NCBI RefSeq assembly: GCF_026540855.1
Contig: NZ_JALNUP010000005.1
Coordinates: forward strand, 1 to 64,000
DNA length: 64,000 nt
Source: Sphingomonas sp. GC_Shp_5
GTDB taxonomy: Bacteria; Pseudomonadota; Alphaproteobacteria; Sphingomonadales; Sphingomonadaceae
Direction of reading: 5' to 3'
Shown: one piece after another, positions 35,129 to 44,507 of the stretch
How positions within the stretch are numbered: position 1 is the stretch's first letter
Layout: each line of letters starts with the position of its first letter
Translations under genes and position numbers: made by a program
The notes under the pieces: model-generated
Database searches by the model: none
The model's input: the letters and a program-made list of their open reading frames with translations, nothing else
What the model was told of the DNA's origin: nothing

Positions 35129-36094
35129 TTACTGTCCTTGGGCTGGGTGCAGCGACACGCCGGCGCGGCCGCCACGCAGCGAACCCCACCAGCTCAGCGG
35201 GTTGAGCGAGGCATCCCCATCGAGGCTGAAGGTGATGAACTCGGCACGGCCACCGAGGTTCTCGTACGGCACCGGTCCGCCGAGACCGAGCTGGCTCAGT
35301 TCGAACCGGCTGTCGGCCGAGCGATCGCGGTTGTCGCCCATCAGGAACACGTGGTTGGCGGGGATGCGGATCGGGCCGTAATCGTCGCCGGGGCTCCAGC
35401 CGAGCTCGACGGTGTCATAATGCCGGCCCTCGGGCAGCGTCTCGGTGATGATCGGCAGGTGGCAGATCTCGGCCCCGCCGGCGCCGCGGATCCGCGCGCC
35501 GGGATATTCGCTGTCGCTGCACGGGCTGTTGGTGTCGACCGGGATGTCGACATAATGCAGCGGGCCACGCACCACTGCCTTGCCGTTGAGGATCACCGTG
35601 CCGGCGCGCACCTCCAGCGTGTCGCCGGGCAGGCCGATCACGCGCTTGATATAGTCGTTGTGGGTGCCGGGCGGGGTGACGATCACCACGTCGCCACGGC
35701 TCGGCAGCCGGCCGAGCAGGCGGCCGTGCATGAACGGCAAGCCGACGCTCCAGCTGTCCTCGGGCTTGCGCAGCACCACACTGTCGAAGATCGCCACCGG
35801 ATCCGGGATGGTCGGCGACACGAACGACCATCCATAGGCGAATTTGCTCACCACCAGCCGGTCACCGATCCTGAGCCCCGGCAGCATGGATTCGGAGGGA
35901 ATGTAGAAAGGCTTGGCGACGAAGCTGTGGAAGCCGAGCACGATCACGATCAGCCAGAAGATGCCCTTGACCTCGCCCCACCAGTCGGTGCCGCGGCGGG
36001 TCGGCGGTGCGGTCGCCGCCACATGCTCTACTGGGGGTGGCGGGCCCTCGTGCAACTCGGGCGCCTGGTTGCCGTCCAACACCGCTTCCTTCAT
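35129..36094 (-). CDS. lepB: signal peptidase I
   Basis: Membrane-bound serine/lysine protease that removes signal peptides of exported proteins. In the 321-residue protein a polar head (1-40) precedes one membrane helix (about 45-60). The nucleophile Ser69 is in [17 protein letters not shown], and the general-base Lys150 in [15 protein letters not shown]; the later box [12 protein letters not shown] is also present. The start overlaps the acpS stop by 4 bases. The gene ends next to the AI-2E-type gene start. Confidence 0.95.
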   Translation of the reverse strand: MKEAVLDGNQAPELHEGPPPPVEHVAATAPPTRRGTDWWGEVKGIFWLIVIVLGFHSFVAKPFYIPSESMLPGLRIGDRLVVSKFAYGWSFVSPTIPDPVAIFDSVVLRKPEDSWSVGLPFMHGRLLGRLPSRGDVVIVTPPGTHNDYIKRVIGLPGDTLEVRAGTVILNGKAVVRGPLHYVDIPVDTNSPCSDSEYPGARIRGAGGAEICHLPIITETLPEGRHYDTVELGWSPGDDYGPIRIPANHVFLMGDNRDRSADSRFELSQLGLGGPVPYENLGGRAEFITFSLDGDASLNPLSWWGSLRGGRAGVSLHPAQGQ

Positions 36095-36501
36095 CCGTTC
36101 GTGTCCGGGATTGCCTCGATGATCACAAAGGCCTGGGCCCAGGGATGATCGTCGGTCATGGTCAAATGTACTTGGGCGCGGTGGCCCTCGGGCGTCAACG
36201 CGTCAAGCCTCGCCTTGGCCCCACCGGTCAGCGCCAGGGTCGGCACGCCCGAGGCGGCATTGACCACGCCGATGTCCTTCATGAACACCCCCGCGGCAAA
36301 GCCGGTGCCGACAGCCTTGGAAAACGCCTCCTTGGCGGCGAACCGCTTGGCGAGGGTGCCGGCTTTGGTGAACGGCCGCCGCGCCGCCTTGGCACGCTCC
36401 ACCTCGGTGAACACCCGCGCCTCGAACCGCTCGCCGAACCGCTCGATCGACGCGGTGATCCGCTCGATATTGCAGAGGTCGGAGCCGAGGCCGATGATCA
36501 T
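36091..36501 (-). CDS. acpS: holo-[acyl-carrier-protein] synthase
   Basis: Transfers the 4'-phosphopantetheine arm of CoA to acyl carrier protein. From ATG 36501 ([15 protein letters not shown]) it has 136 residues. The metal-binding Asp8 of GxD and Glu of [15 protein letters not shown] (about 54-68) are the family signature. An in-frame ATG at 36516 would add five residues with no support. It lies between pdxJ and lepB on one strand, the common pdxJ-acpS-lepB arrangement. Confidence 0.95.
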   Translation of the reverse strand: MIIGLGSDLCNIERITASIERFGERFEARVFTEVERAKAARRPFTKAGTLAKRFAAKEAFSKAVGTGFAAGVFMKDIGVVNAASGVPTLALTGGAKARLDALTPEGHRAQVHLTMTDDHPWAQAFVIIEAIPDTNG

Positions 36502-36562
36502 CCCGATTGTCCCCACCGTCCGTCAGCCCAGCGTCCGCCGGGGTGACGACTATACCGCTTGC

Positions 36563-37291
36563 TCACCGCGCCGCATCCATCGCTGCGCGCATCCGCCGGA
36601 CCGACTCTGCCAGCCCCACGAACAACGCCTCGCCAATCAGGAAGTGGCCGATGTTGAGCTCGCGGATCTGCGGGATAGCCGCGATCGGCGCGACATTGTC
36701 ATAGGTCAGGCCATGGCCTGCATGGACCTCGATGCCGTTCTTCGCCGCCAGTGCGGCGGCGTCGGCGATCCGCCCCAGCTCGGCGGTGCGGGCATCGCCC
36801 TCGAGCTCACAATAGCGGCCGGTGTGCAGCTCCACCACCGGCGCGCCGAGCCGCAGCGCCGCGTCGATCTGCGCCGCCGCCGGCTCGATGAACAGCGAGA
36901 CCCGCGTGCCGGCCGCGCCGAGCGCCTCGACCAGCGGCCGCAATCGCTCGAACTGCCCCGCGGCGTCGAGCCCACCCTCGGTGGTCAGTTCCTCGCGTTT
37001 CTCGGGGACGATGCAGGCGGCATGCGGCCGATGGCGCAGCGCGATCGAAAGCATCTCTTCGGTCGCCGCCATCTCCAGGTTGAGCGGCACCGTCAGCTCG
37101 GCCGACAGCCGCGCAATATCGGCATCGGTGATGTGGCGGCGATCCTCGCGCAGATGCGCAGTGATGCCGTCGGCGCCGGCCTCGGCAGCCAGCAACGCGG
37201 CGCGCACCGGATCGGGGTAGCCGGCGCCGCGCGCGTTGCGGACGGTGGCGACATGGTCGATGTTGACCCCGAGGCGCAGCGCCTCGGTCAT
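36563..37291 (-). CDS. pdxJ: pyridoxine 5'-phosphate synthase
   Basis: Final ring-closing enzyme of the DXP-dependent vitamin B6 pathway. The 242-residue TIM barrel starts [18 protein letters not shown], which holds the phosphate and substrate-binding residues. [26 protein letters not shown] and AGHGLTYDN (catalytic histidine) follow in the usual order. The start overlaps the pyrE stop by 4 bases. Confidence 0.96.
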   Translation of the reverse strand: MTEALRLGVNIDHVATVRNARGAGYPDPVRAALLAAEAGADGITAHLREDRRHITDADIARLSAELTVPLNLEMAATEEMLSIALRHRPHAACIVPEKREELTTEGGLDAAGQFERLRPLVEALGAAGTRVSLFIEPAAAQIDAALRLGAPVVELHTGRYCELEGDARTAELGRIADAAALAAKNGIEVHAGHGLTYDNVAPIAAIPQIRELNIGHFLIGEALFVGLAESVRRMRAAMDAAR

Positions 37292-37872
37292 GCTGCCGCC
37301 CGGCTTCCGGGCTTGATCGCGGGGATAGCCGCCAGTTCGGGCGGCAGGGCGTCGAGCTGGTAGGTCGGCACCTCCAACTCGATCAGCGGGAAGAAGGGCA
37401 CGCCGAGATCGGCGCTGCCGCCAGAGCGGTCGATCAGCGCCGCCGCCGCAACCGTCTCGCCGCCGGCGCGCGCGATTGCCGCGATCGCCTCGCGCGACGA
37501 GAGACCGGTGGTGACGACGTCCTCCATCATCAACACCTGCTGGCCGGGCTGCAGCCGGAAGCCGCGGCGCAGCTCGAAAATGCCGTCGGGACGCTCGAGG
37601 AACATCGCCTCGACGCCGAGCGCACGCGCCATCTCATGCCCCGCGATTACCCCGCCCATCGCCGGCGACACCACCGCGCTGATCCGCGCCTTGAGCTCGG
37701 CGGGCAGCTTGGCCGCCAGTGCCGCGGCGAGCCGCGCGCCGCGCGCCGGGTCCATCAGCACCCGTGCGCATTGCAGGTAGCGCGGGGAACGCAGCCCGGA
37801 TGACAGGATGAAATGCCCTTCGAGCAGCGCATCGGCGGCGCGGAATTCGGCAAGGACGTCGTCGTCGGTCAT
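37288..37872 (-). CDS. pyrE: orotate phosphoribosyltransferase
   Basis: Pyrimidine biosynthesis enzyme joining orotate and PRPP to OMP. From ATG 37872 it has 194 residues: [21 protein letters not shown] (about 20-40) and the PRPP-binding motif [17 protein letters not shown] (about 113-129) are diagnostic. A frame open further upstream to 37953 lacks family similarity. It is the first gene of a pyrE-pdxJ-acpS-lepB operon with 4-base overlaps at the pyrE/pdxJ and acpS/lepB joints. A 207-base gap to ctaC holds both promoters. Confidence 0.95.
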   Translation of the reverse strand: MTDDDVLAEFRAADALLEGHFILSSGLRSPRYLQCARVLMDPARGARLAAALAAKLPAELKARISAVVSPAMGGVIAGHEMARALGVEAMFLERPDGIFELRRGFRLQPGQQVLMMEDVVTTGLSSREAIAAIARAGGETVAAAALIDRSGGSADLGVPFFPLIELEVPTYQLDALPPELAAIPAIKPGSRAAA

Positions 37873-38079
37873 CGGCTCTCTCGATCGGGGCCACCGGCCT
37901 TCATCGACAACGGCGGATTGCCCGCTCTTAGGTATTCCACGCCGCCTCGCCAAGCAGCGTCCGCGCTAATTCTGCCGTTTCGCTTGAGGCCGGCGGAACC
38001 GCCGCCTATACCCTTCTGCAAAAGGGCGCGGGTTCGCGCTGCACAGACCTGCACCGGCAGGCAAAGGGGGCCGAACGGG

Positions 38080-39207
38080 ATGACCGCACGAATGCTCACT
38101 GGATTGAAGGGGATGATGCTGGCAGCGGGCCTCGCGATGGCCGCGGCGAACGCCGGCGCGGTCGCGCCGGCTTCCGCGACGGCGGCACCCACCGCGCCTG
38201 CCCCGGCCGCACCCGCGGCAGCGACCTCGCCCGAACTGGCGATGGACGGCGCCCCGGCGATGATCGCCGCGCGCGAGGTCGGCCACCCCATCAGCGGCCG
38301 GATCGGCATCCAGCCGCAGGTCACCGCCAATGGCCGGTTCGCGCACTGGATGCACGATTCGATCCTGCTGCCGCTGATCATCGGCATCTGCCTGTTCGTG
38401 CTCGCGCTGCTCGCCTGGGTGGTGTTCCGCTATCGCCGCGCCGCGCATCCGGTGCCGTCGCGGACCAGCCACAACACGATCATCGAGGTCGCCTGGACGC
38501 TCATTCCGGTCGTGATCCTGGTGCTGATCGCGATCCCCTCGATCGGCCTCCTCCAGGCCCAGTTCAAGCCGGCTCCGGCGGGCGCGGTGACGCTGAAGGC
38601 GATCGGCAACCAATGGTATTGGAGCTACCAATATCCCGACAATGGCGGGTTCGAGATCACTGCCAACATGCTGAAAGAGCGTGATCAGGTCGGCAAGGGC
38701 GAGCGGTTCCGCACCGACGCCGATGGCCCGCGGCTGCTCGCCGCTGACAATCGCATCGTGCTCCCGGTCGGCGTGCCGATCCGGCTGATCACCACCTCGC
38801 AGGACGTGATCCACAGCTGGGCGGTGCCGGCGTTCTGGATCAAGCTCGATGCGGTGCCCGGCCGCCTCAACGAGACCAGCTTCACCATCGAGAAGCCCGG
38901 CCTCTATTTCGGCCAATGCTCCGAGCTGTGCGGCGCGCGCCACGCGTTCATGCCGATCGCGGTGGAGGCGGTGCCACCGGCGCAGTTCGCCGCCTGGGTC
39001 CGCGCCAAGGGCGGCACCATGCCGCGCCCCGGCACGGCGTCGACCAAGGTGATCCCGCAGCCCGGCGCCGAAGGCTCGGCCGCCAAGCAGTCGGAGGGCA
39101 ACGCCGCCGACGCCGCGACCGGCCCGACCGAGAATGTCACGGTGGTCGCCCCCACCTCCCCCCAGGGCGCGACCGCCAACCCGGCCGCCGGCAACGCGGG
39201 ACAATAA
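38080..39207 (+). CDS. ctaC: cytochrome c oxidase subunit II
   Basis: Subunit carrying the CuA centre that takes electrons from cytochrome c. The 375-residue precursor has a signal peptide, an Ala/Pro-rich spacer (about 25-60), two membrane helices (about 100-125, 140-160) and the periplasmic cupredoxin domain. [11 protein letters not shown] is the aromatic docking box, and CuA ligands include Cys280, Cys284 and His288 in [15 protein letters not shown]. The C-terminal tail of about 70 residues is low complexity (Ala/Pro/Gly). ATG 38080 follows GGGG-rich sequence. The ctaD start follows by one base. Confidence 0.95.
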   Translation: MTARMLTGLKGMMLAAGLAMAAANAGAVAPASATAAPTAPAPAAPAAATSPELAMDGAPAMIAAREVGHPISGRIGIQPQVTANGRFAHWMHDSILLPLIIGICLFVLALLAWVVFRYRRAAHPVPSRTSHNTIIEVAWTLIPVVILVLIAIPSIGLLQAQFKPAPAGAVTLKAIGNQWYWSYQYPDNGGFEITANMLKERDQVGKGERFRTDADGPRLLAADNRIVLPVGVPIRLITTSQDVIHSWAVPAFWIKLDAVPGRLNETSFTIEKPGLYFGQCSELCGARHAFMPIAVEAVPPAQFAAWVRAKGGTMPRPGTASTKVIPQPGAEGSAAKQSEGNAADAATGPTENVTVVAPTSPQGATANPAAGNAGQ

Positions 39208-39208
39208 G

Positions 39209-40888
39209 ATGACTGATACCGCCCTCCATCCCTCCGCCCCCCACTCGTCCGCCTTCGTGGCCCACGGCGATGCCGCGCATCACGGCGAGGCCGAGCACAA
39301 GCCCGCCTTCTTCGCGCGCTGGTTCATGTCCACCAACCACAAGGACATCGGCACGCTCTATCTGATCTTCGCGATCTGCGCAGGGATCATCGGCGGTGCG
39401 ATCTCGGGGCTGATGCGCGCCGAGCTGATGCATCCGGGGATCCAGTATCTCACCGGCTGGGCGGCGTGGCTGCCGGGCGGCGATGGCGGGCTCGATCACG
39501 CGCTTCACCTGTGGAACGTGCTGATCACCGCGCACGGGCTGATCATGGTGTTCTTCATGGTGATGCCGGCGATGATCGGCGGCTTTGGCAATTGGTTCGT
39601 GCCGATCATGATCGGTGCGCCCGACATGGCGTTCCCGCGCATGAACAACGTGTCGTTCTGGCTGCTGATTCCCGCCTTCTCCCTCCTGCTCGCCTCCCCC
39701 TTCTTCGGCGGCGCCGGCACCGGCTGGACGGTTTATGCCCCGCTTTCGACCTATGGCGAGCCGGGGCCGTCGGTGGACATGGCGATCCTGTCGCTCCACC
39801 TCGCGGGCGCCTCGTCGATCCTCGGCGCGATCAACTTCATCACCACCATCTTCAACATGCGCGCGCCGGGCATGACGCTGCACAAGATGCCGCTGTTCGT
39901 CTGGTCGGTGCTGGTCACCGCCTTCCTGCTGCTGCTCGCGCTGCCGGTGCTCGCCGCGGCGATCACCATGCTGCTCACCGACCGCAACTTCGGCACCACC
40001 TTCTTCGACCCGGCTGGCGGCGGCGACCCGATCCTCTACCAGCATCTGTTCTGGTTCTTCGGCCACCCCGAAGTCTACATCATGATCCTGCCGGGGTTCG
40101 GCATCGTCAGCCAGGTGATCGCCACCTTCAGCCGCAAGCCGGTGTTCGGCTATCTCGGCATGGCCTATGCCATGGTCGCGATCGGCGTGGTCGGCTTCGT
40201 CGTCTGGGCGCACCACATGTTCGTCACCGGCCTGTCGGTGAACGTGAAAATGTACTTCACCGCGGCGACGATGATCATCGCGGTGCCGACCGGCATCAAG
40301 ATCTTCAGCTGGATCGCGACCATGTGGGGCGGCAGCCTCAGCTTCAAGACGCCGATGGTCTGGGCGATCGGCTTCATCTTCATGTTCACCGTCGGCGGCG
40401 TCACCGGCGTGGTGCTCGCCAATGGCGGCATCGACGATTACATGCAGGACACCTATTATGTCGTCGCGCACTTCCACTATGTGCTCAGCCTCGGCGCGGT
40501 GTTCGGGCTGTTCGCCGGCTTCTATTACTGGTTCCCGAAGATGTTCGGCAAGATGTACAGCGAGCTGCTCGGCCAGCTGCACTTCTGGATCTTCTTCGTT
40601 GGCGTCAACGTGATGTTCTTCCCGATGCACTTCCTCGGCCTGCAGGGCATGCCGCGGCGCTATCCGGATTATCCGGACGCCTATGCGCATTGGAACACGG
40701 TGGCGACGATCGGCTACATGATCATGGCGAGCAGCATGGCGATCTTCTTCGTCAACGTGATCTGGTCGCTGATCGCCGGCAAGAAGGCGCCCGACAATCC
40801 CTGGGGCGAAGGCGCGACGACGCTGGAGTGGACCTTGTCCTCGCCGCCGCCCTACCACCAGTTCGAGACGCTGCCGAAGATCGATTGA
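39209..40888 (+). CDS. ctaD: cytochrome c oxidase subunit I
   Basis: Catalytic subunit of the aa3-type oxidase with heme a, heme a3 and CuB, reducing oxygen to water and pumping protons. The 559 residues contain twelve membrane helices. The N-terminus is His-rich and polar, then [16 protein letters not shown]. Heme a ligand [13 protein letters not shown], the CuB/tyrosine site [17 protein letters not shown] (its Glu is also in the D-channel), HHMF and the heme ligands [13 protein letters not shown] are all present. Confidence 0.97.
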   Translation: MTDTALHPSAPHSSAFVAHGDAAHHGEAEHKPAFFARWFMSTNHKDIGTLYLIFAICAGIIGGAISGLMRAELMHPGIQYLTGWAAWLPGGDGGLDHALHLWNVLITAHGLIMVFFMVMPAMIGGFGNWFVPIMIGAPDMAFPRMNNVSFWLLIPAFSLLLASPFFGGAGTGWTVYAPLSTYGEPGPSVDMAILSLHLAGASSILGAINFITTIFNMRAPGMTLHKMPLFVWSVLVTAFLLLLALPVLAAAITMLLTDRNFGTTFFDPAGGGDPILYQHLFWFFGHPEVYIMILPGFGIVSQVIATFSRKPVFGYLGMAYAMVAIGVVGFVVWAHHMFVTGLSVNVKMYFTAATMIIAVPTGIKIFSWIATMWGGSLSFKTPMVWAIGFIFMFTVGGVTGVVLANGGIDDYMQDTYYVVAHFHYVLSLGAVFGLFAGFYYWFPKMFGKMYSELLGQLHFWIFFVGVNVMFFPMHFLGLQGMPRRYPDYPDAYAHWNTVATIGYMIMASSMAIFFVNVIWSLIAGKKAPDNPWGEGATTLEWTLSSPPPYHQFETLPKID

Positions 40889-40978
40889 GCCGCTGACGCA
40901 GCAGCAAAGCGGGGAGGCGAGGGCAGGTGCCGCCAAGCCTTCCCCCTATCCGCCGCTAGGCCTATACCGCCGCTGATC

Positions 40979-41881
40979 ATGACCACCGCCACGCCCTTGT
41001 TGCCCCCCGCCGAATGGCGCGATTTTCTCGCGCTTACCAAGCCGCGGGTGATGACGCTGGTGGTGTTCACCGGCCTGTGCGGCATGCTCGCCGCGCCGGT
41101 TTCCGTGCCGGTGGTGATCGGCTTCACCGCCATCCTGTGCATCGCGCTTGGTGCCGGTGCGGCAGGCGCGCTCAACCAATGGTATGAGGCCGATCTCGAT
41201 GCGCTGATGCGGCGTACCCAGAAGCGGCCGCTACCGGACGGGCGGATGGACCGCCAGTCGGCGCTGCACTTCGGGGTCGGGCTTGGCGCCTTTTCGGTGA
41301 TCCTGATGGGCTTTGCGGTGAACCTCGCCGCCGCGGCGATCCTCACCGTCTCCATCCTCTTCTACGTGCTGGTCTACACCGTCTGGCTCAAGCGCCGGAC
41401 TCCGCAGAACATCGTCATCGGCGGCGCGGCGGGCGCCTTCCCGCCGCTGATCGGTTGGGCTGCCGCGACCGGCGAGGTCGCGCTGCTGCCGCTCTTGCTG
41501 TTCATGCTCGTCTTCCTGTGGACGCCGCCGCATTTCTGGGCGCTCGCGCTGTTCGTGAAGACCGATTACGCCAACGCCGGTGTGCCGATGCTCCCGGTGG
41601 TCGCGGGCGAGGTAGTGACGCGACGCCAGATCGGCCTCTACACCATTCCGATGGCGATCGCCGCGATCGCGCCCTGGCCGCTGGGGTTGACCGGCGCGAT
41701 CTACGGCGGCGTCGCCAGCGTGATCACCGTCGTCTTCGCTGCGCTCGCTTTGCGGGTTGCCACCCGGCGCACCATGGCAGAGGATGCGATGAAGCCGGAG
41801 AAGCGCTTGTTCAGCTATTCGATCCTCTATCTGTTCGTGATCTTCGGCGCGCTGGTCGTCGATCGCTGGCTGCTGGCATGA
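40979..41881 (+). CDS. ctaB: protoheme IX farnesyltransferase (heme O synthase)
   Basis: UbiA-family prenyltransferase converting heme B to heme O, the precursor of heme A and the cofactor of bo3 oxidase. Of 300 residues, about nine membrane helices are seen. [21 protein letters not shown] (about 62-82, the first aspartate-rich DxxxD box) and the second box, in [13 protein letters not shown]-like [16 protein letters not shown] and later [15 protein letters not shown], are characteristic. Only one copy is in the window and there is no cyoE at the quinol oxidase locus, so it probably serves both oxidases. Confidence 0.95.
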   Translation: MTTATPLLPPAEWRDFLALTKPRVMTLVVFTGLCGMLAAPVSVPVVIGFTAILCIALGAGAAGALNQWYEADLDALMRRTQKRPLPDGRMDRQSALHFGVGLGAFSVILMGFAVNLAAAAILTVSILFYVLVYTVWLKRRTPQNIVIGGAAGAFPPLIGWAAATGEVALLPLLLFMLVFLWTPPHFWALALFVKTDYANAGVPMLPVVAGEVVTRRQIGLYTIPMAIAAIAPWPLGLTGAIYGGVASVITVVFAALALRVATRRTMAEDAMKPEKRLFSYSILYLFVIFGALVVDRWLLA

Positions 41882-42012
41882 CGCCGGACGAACAGGATCT
41901 GGTCCGCCGCCGCCAGCGCTCGCGCGCGATTGTCACCGCGCTGCTGCTCGGCGCCTTGGTGATCCTGATATTCGGCATCGCCATCACCAAGATCCGGCAG
42001 GGCATGGCGTGA
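41878..42012 (+). CDS. 44-residue single-helix membrane protein of the cox operon
   Basis: A 44-residue protein: a charged start ([15 protein letters not shown]) and a single membrane helix (about 17-36, [19 protein letters not shown]). It overlaps both neighbours by 4 bases, ctaB before and ctaG after, which strongly supports translation. Short single-helix proteins between ctaB and ctaG are typical in alphaproteobacterial cox operons (CoxF-like) and are thought to help assembly. The function here is inferred from position only. Confidence 0.8.
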   Translation: MTPDEQDLVRRRQRSRAIVTALLLGALVILIFGIAITKIRQGMA

Positions 42013-42557
42013 ACCGCCAGCTGCGCACCGCCGGGTTCGCGGTGCTCGGCATCTGTTTCATGACTGGGCTCGCCTGGGCGAGCGTGCCGCTCTACCGCTT
42101 GTTCTGCCAGGTGACCGGGCTCAACGGCACCACCCAGCGCGGGCTGCGCGCACCTGGCGGGGTCAACCGCCAGATCGGCATCGACTTCGACGCCAACGTC
42201 AGCCCCAAGCTCGCCTGGAGCTTTCGGCCCGAAAATCCGCACGAGACGGTCGACATCGGTGCCCGCGACATGGTGTTCTTCACCGCCACCAACCATGCGG
42301 CGACGCCGATCACCGGCACCGCGACTTTCAACGTCACGCCGAGCCAAGCCGGCAAGTATTTCACCAAGATCCAATGCTTCTGCTTCACCCAGCAGACGCT
42401 GAAGCCCGGCGAAACCGCGCGGATGCCGGTGATCTTCTATGTCGACCCCAAGATCCTCACCGATCCCGACGCGGCGGACGTCGAGACCATCACCCTCTCC
42501 TACACCTTCTATCCGGTCAGTCCGTCGAGGGTGGATTCCGCCAAGACCGCGAGCTAG
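42009..42557 (+). CDS. ctaG: cytochrome c oxidase assembly protein CtaG (Cox11)
   Basis: Membrane-anchored copper chaperone delivering CuB to subunit I. Of 182 residues, one N-terminal helix (about 8-28) is followed by a periplasmic beta domain with the copper-binding FTKIQCFCFTQQTLKPGE (Cys-x-Cys). It begins with GTG at 42009, overlapping the stop of the 44-residue gene by 4 bases (GTGA). The ctaE gene follows after 48 bases. Confidence 0.95.
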   Translation: MNRQLRTAGFAVLGICFMTGLAWASVPLYRLFCQVTGLNGTTQRGLRAPGGVNRQIGIDFDANVSPKLAWSFRPENPHETVDIGARDMVFFTATNHAATPITGTATFNVTPSQAGKYFTKIQCFCFTQQTLKPGETARMPVIFYVDPKILTDPDAADVETITLSYTFYPVSPSRVDSAKTAS

Positions 42558-42605
42558 ACTGCCGCGAAGAACAAGACCCAATAAGGTCAGACCAGGGAGA
42601 CGAGC

Positions 42606-43538
42606 ATGGCCGGCGCCAAGAACCATGACTACCATATCCTGCCGCCGAGCATCTGGCCCCTGTTCGGATCGATGTCGGCGCTGGTGATGGCGGCAGGCGC
42701 GATCGCCTGGATGCACGGCGGCCATCTGGCGGCAGACAAGGCCAATGGCGGCGGCTGGATCTTCCTTGCCGGGCTCGGCGGCGTGCTCTTCACCATGTAC
42801 AGCTGGTGGGCGGACGTGATCGCCGAGGCGCATCACGGCGATCATACCCCGGTGGTCCAGCTCCACTTCCGCTACGGCATGATCCTGTTCATCGCCTCGG
42901 AAGTCATGTTCTTCGTCGGCTGGTTTTGGGCGTTCTTCGATTTCGCGCTATTCCCCACCGCGATGAGCTTTGTCGATGGGCAGGTGGAGCGGGCGCAGGA
43001 GGGCGCGGCGGCGATCGCGGCGACTTGGCCGCCCAAGGGCCTCACCGTGATCAACGCCTTCGAGCTGCCGCTGCTCAACACGCTGATCCTGCTCACCTCG
43101 GGCACCACCGTCACCTGGGCGCACCACGCGCTGATCCACAATCAGCGCGGCGGGGTGAAGCGCGGCTTCTGGGGGATGCTCGGCGTCGGCGACCAGGACG
43201 GCGTGCTAAAAGGGTTGTGGCTGACGGTGGTGCTCGGGCTTCTGTTCAGCTCGATCCAGGCCTATGAATACATGCACGCGCCCTTCCCGTTCAAGGGCAT
43301 CAACTATGGCGCGTCCTTCTTCATGGCGACCGGCTTCCACGGCTTCCACGTCCTGATCGGGACGATCTTCCTGATCGTCTGCCTCGCGCGCGCTTATCGC
43401 GGCGACTTCACCCCACGCCAGCACTTCGGCTTTGAGGCGGCTGCCTGGTATTGGCATTTCGTCGACGTTGTCTGGCTGTTCCTGTTCGTCACCATCTATG
43501 TCTGGGGCGGCTGGGGCGCGCCGGTCCACGGCGGATGA
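42606..43538 (+). CDS. ctaE: cytochrome c oxidase subunit III
   Basis: Non-catalytic core subunit of the aa3 oxidase that stabilises subunit I. The 310-residue protein has seven membrane helices. Family blocks include KNHDYHILPPSIWPLFGS at the start, EVMFFVGWFWAFFDFALFP (about 99-117), GTTVTWAHHALIHNQR and ATGFHGFHVLIGTIFLIVCL, and it ends AAWYWHFVDVVWLFLFVTIY. The ATG follows GGGAGACGAGC. Confidence 0.97.
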   Translation: MAGAKNHDYHILPPSIWPLFGSMSALVMAAGAIAWMHGGHLAADKANGGGWIFLAGLGGVLFTMYSWWADVIAEAHHGDHTPVVQLHFRYGMILFIASEVMFFVGWFWAFFDFALFPTAMSFVDGQVERAQEGAAAIAATWPPKGLTVINAFELPLLNTLILLTSGTTVTWAHHALIHNQRGGVKRGFWGMLGVGDQDGVLKGLWLTVVLGLLFSSIQAYEYMHAPFPFKGINYGASFFMATGFHGFHVLIGTIFLIVCLARAYRGDFTPRQHFGFEAAAWYWHFVDVVWLFLFVTIYVWGGWGAPVHGG

Positions 43539-43908
43539 GCTGACCGCCCCACCCTCCATCACGCAGGTCGCGCTCAAGGGCCTGTGCCCGCGGTGCGGCC
43601 GGCCGACGCTGTTCGCCGGCTGGCTCACCTTCGCCGACCGCTGCCCCGCCTGCGGGCTCGATTTCGCCCAGTTCAACGTCGGCGACGGGCCAGCGGCGTT
43701 CCTGACGCTGATCCTCGGCGCGGTGGTCGTCACCCTGGCGATCACCCTCGAACTCAGCCTGCACCCGCCCTGGTGGGTCCATGCACTGATCTGGATCCCG
43801 TTCACGCTGGCGGGGGTGATTGCATCGCTGAGGCTTGCTAAGGGCGCGCTGATGTCCGCCGAATACCGCAACGCCGCCCGCGAGGGACGTATCGACCCGC
43901 GACCATGA
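43498..43908 (+). CDS. DUF983 domain-containing membrane protein
   Basis: Small membrane protein usual in cox operons. The conserved core begins ITQVALKGLCPRCGRPTLFAGWL, with two CxxC-like pairs (CPRC; CPAC) that may bind metal, then two membrane helices (about 65-85 and 95-112). The start is unclear: the first in-frame ATG giving the core is 43498, inside ctaE by 41 bases. An ATGA overlapping the ctaE stop (43535) is in another frame and reaches TGA after two codons. A CTG at 43540 or a one-base loss at the start are alternatives. The stop overlaps SURF1 by 4 bases. Confidence 0.75.
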   Translation: MSGAAGARRSTADELTAPPSITQVALKGLCPRCGRPTLFAGWLTFADRCPACGLDFAQFNVGDGPAAFLTLILGAVVVTLAITLELSLHPPWWVHALIWIPFTLAGVIASLRLAKGALMSAEYRNAAREGRIDPRP

Positions 43909-44507
43909 AGCGCGTCCCTGTCATCCCCACCATCGTCGTCGCGCTCGCGGTCGCGGCGATGATCGGCCTCGGCCTGTGGCAGCTGCTCGACCGCGCGCCC
44001 AAGAAAAATGCCTATCTCGCCCAGCTCGCCGCCAACCCGCGGTTGCCGGCAATCGCCTTTCCGCGCTTCCCCGATGATACGCTGCTGTTCCGCCGTGCCG
44101 GCGGCTTCTGCCTGCAACCGGTCAGCCAGACGCTGGTCGGCGCCGGCGCCGCCGGCTTCCGGGTCATCGCCGATTGCCGAACCGGTGCCGAAGGCCCAGG
44201 AATGCTGGTCCAGATCGGCACCACGCGTGACCCCAAGTTCATCTCGACCTGGCGCGGCGGCAAGGTGTCGGGCTTCATCAGCCACGCGCCCGATGCGCGG
44301 CCGTTGATCGCCGGGCTTGCCGACCACCGCCCGCAGCGGCTGATGCTGGTCAGCGACAAGCCCGGCCCCGGCCTCGCCGCCAACGGCAAGCCCGAGCTGT
44401 CGTCGATTCCCAACAACCACGTCTCCTATGCGGTACAGTGGTTCTTCTTCGCCGCGATCGCCGCGGTGATCTACGCCATCGCGGTTCGACGCCGCTGGAG
44501 TCATTGA
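43905..44507 (+). CDS. SURF1 family cytochrome oxidase assembly protein (first copy)
   Basis: A 200-residue SURF1 protein involved in heme A insertion into subunit I. It has an N-terminal helix (about 8-28, ending GLWQLLDRAPKKNAYLAQL) and a C-terminal helix (about 175-197) bracketing a periplasmic domain. The family ending PNNHVSYAVQWFFFAAIAAV is clear. It lies in the aa3 oxidase operon, and its start overlaps DUF983. Another SURF1 gene lies at the quinol oxidase locus. Confidence 0.9.
   Translation: MKRVPVIPTIVVALAVAAMIGLGLWQLLDRAPKKNAYLAQLAANPRLPAIAFPRFPDDTLLFRRAGGFCLQPVSQTLVGAGAAGFRVIADCRTGAEGPGMLVQIGTTRDPKFISTWRGGKVSGFISHAPDARPLIAGLADHRPQRLMLVSDKPGPGLAANGKPELSSIPNNHVSYAVQWFFFAAIAAVIYAIAVRRRWSH

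Noticed and set aside
43535-43543. ATGA overlap start for the DUF983 gene
   Set aside because: The frame reaches a stop codon after two codons, so it cannot start the protein as the sequence stands.
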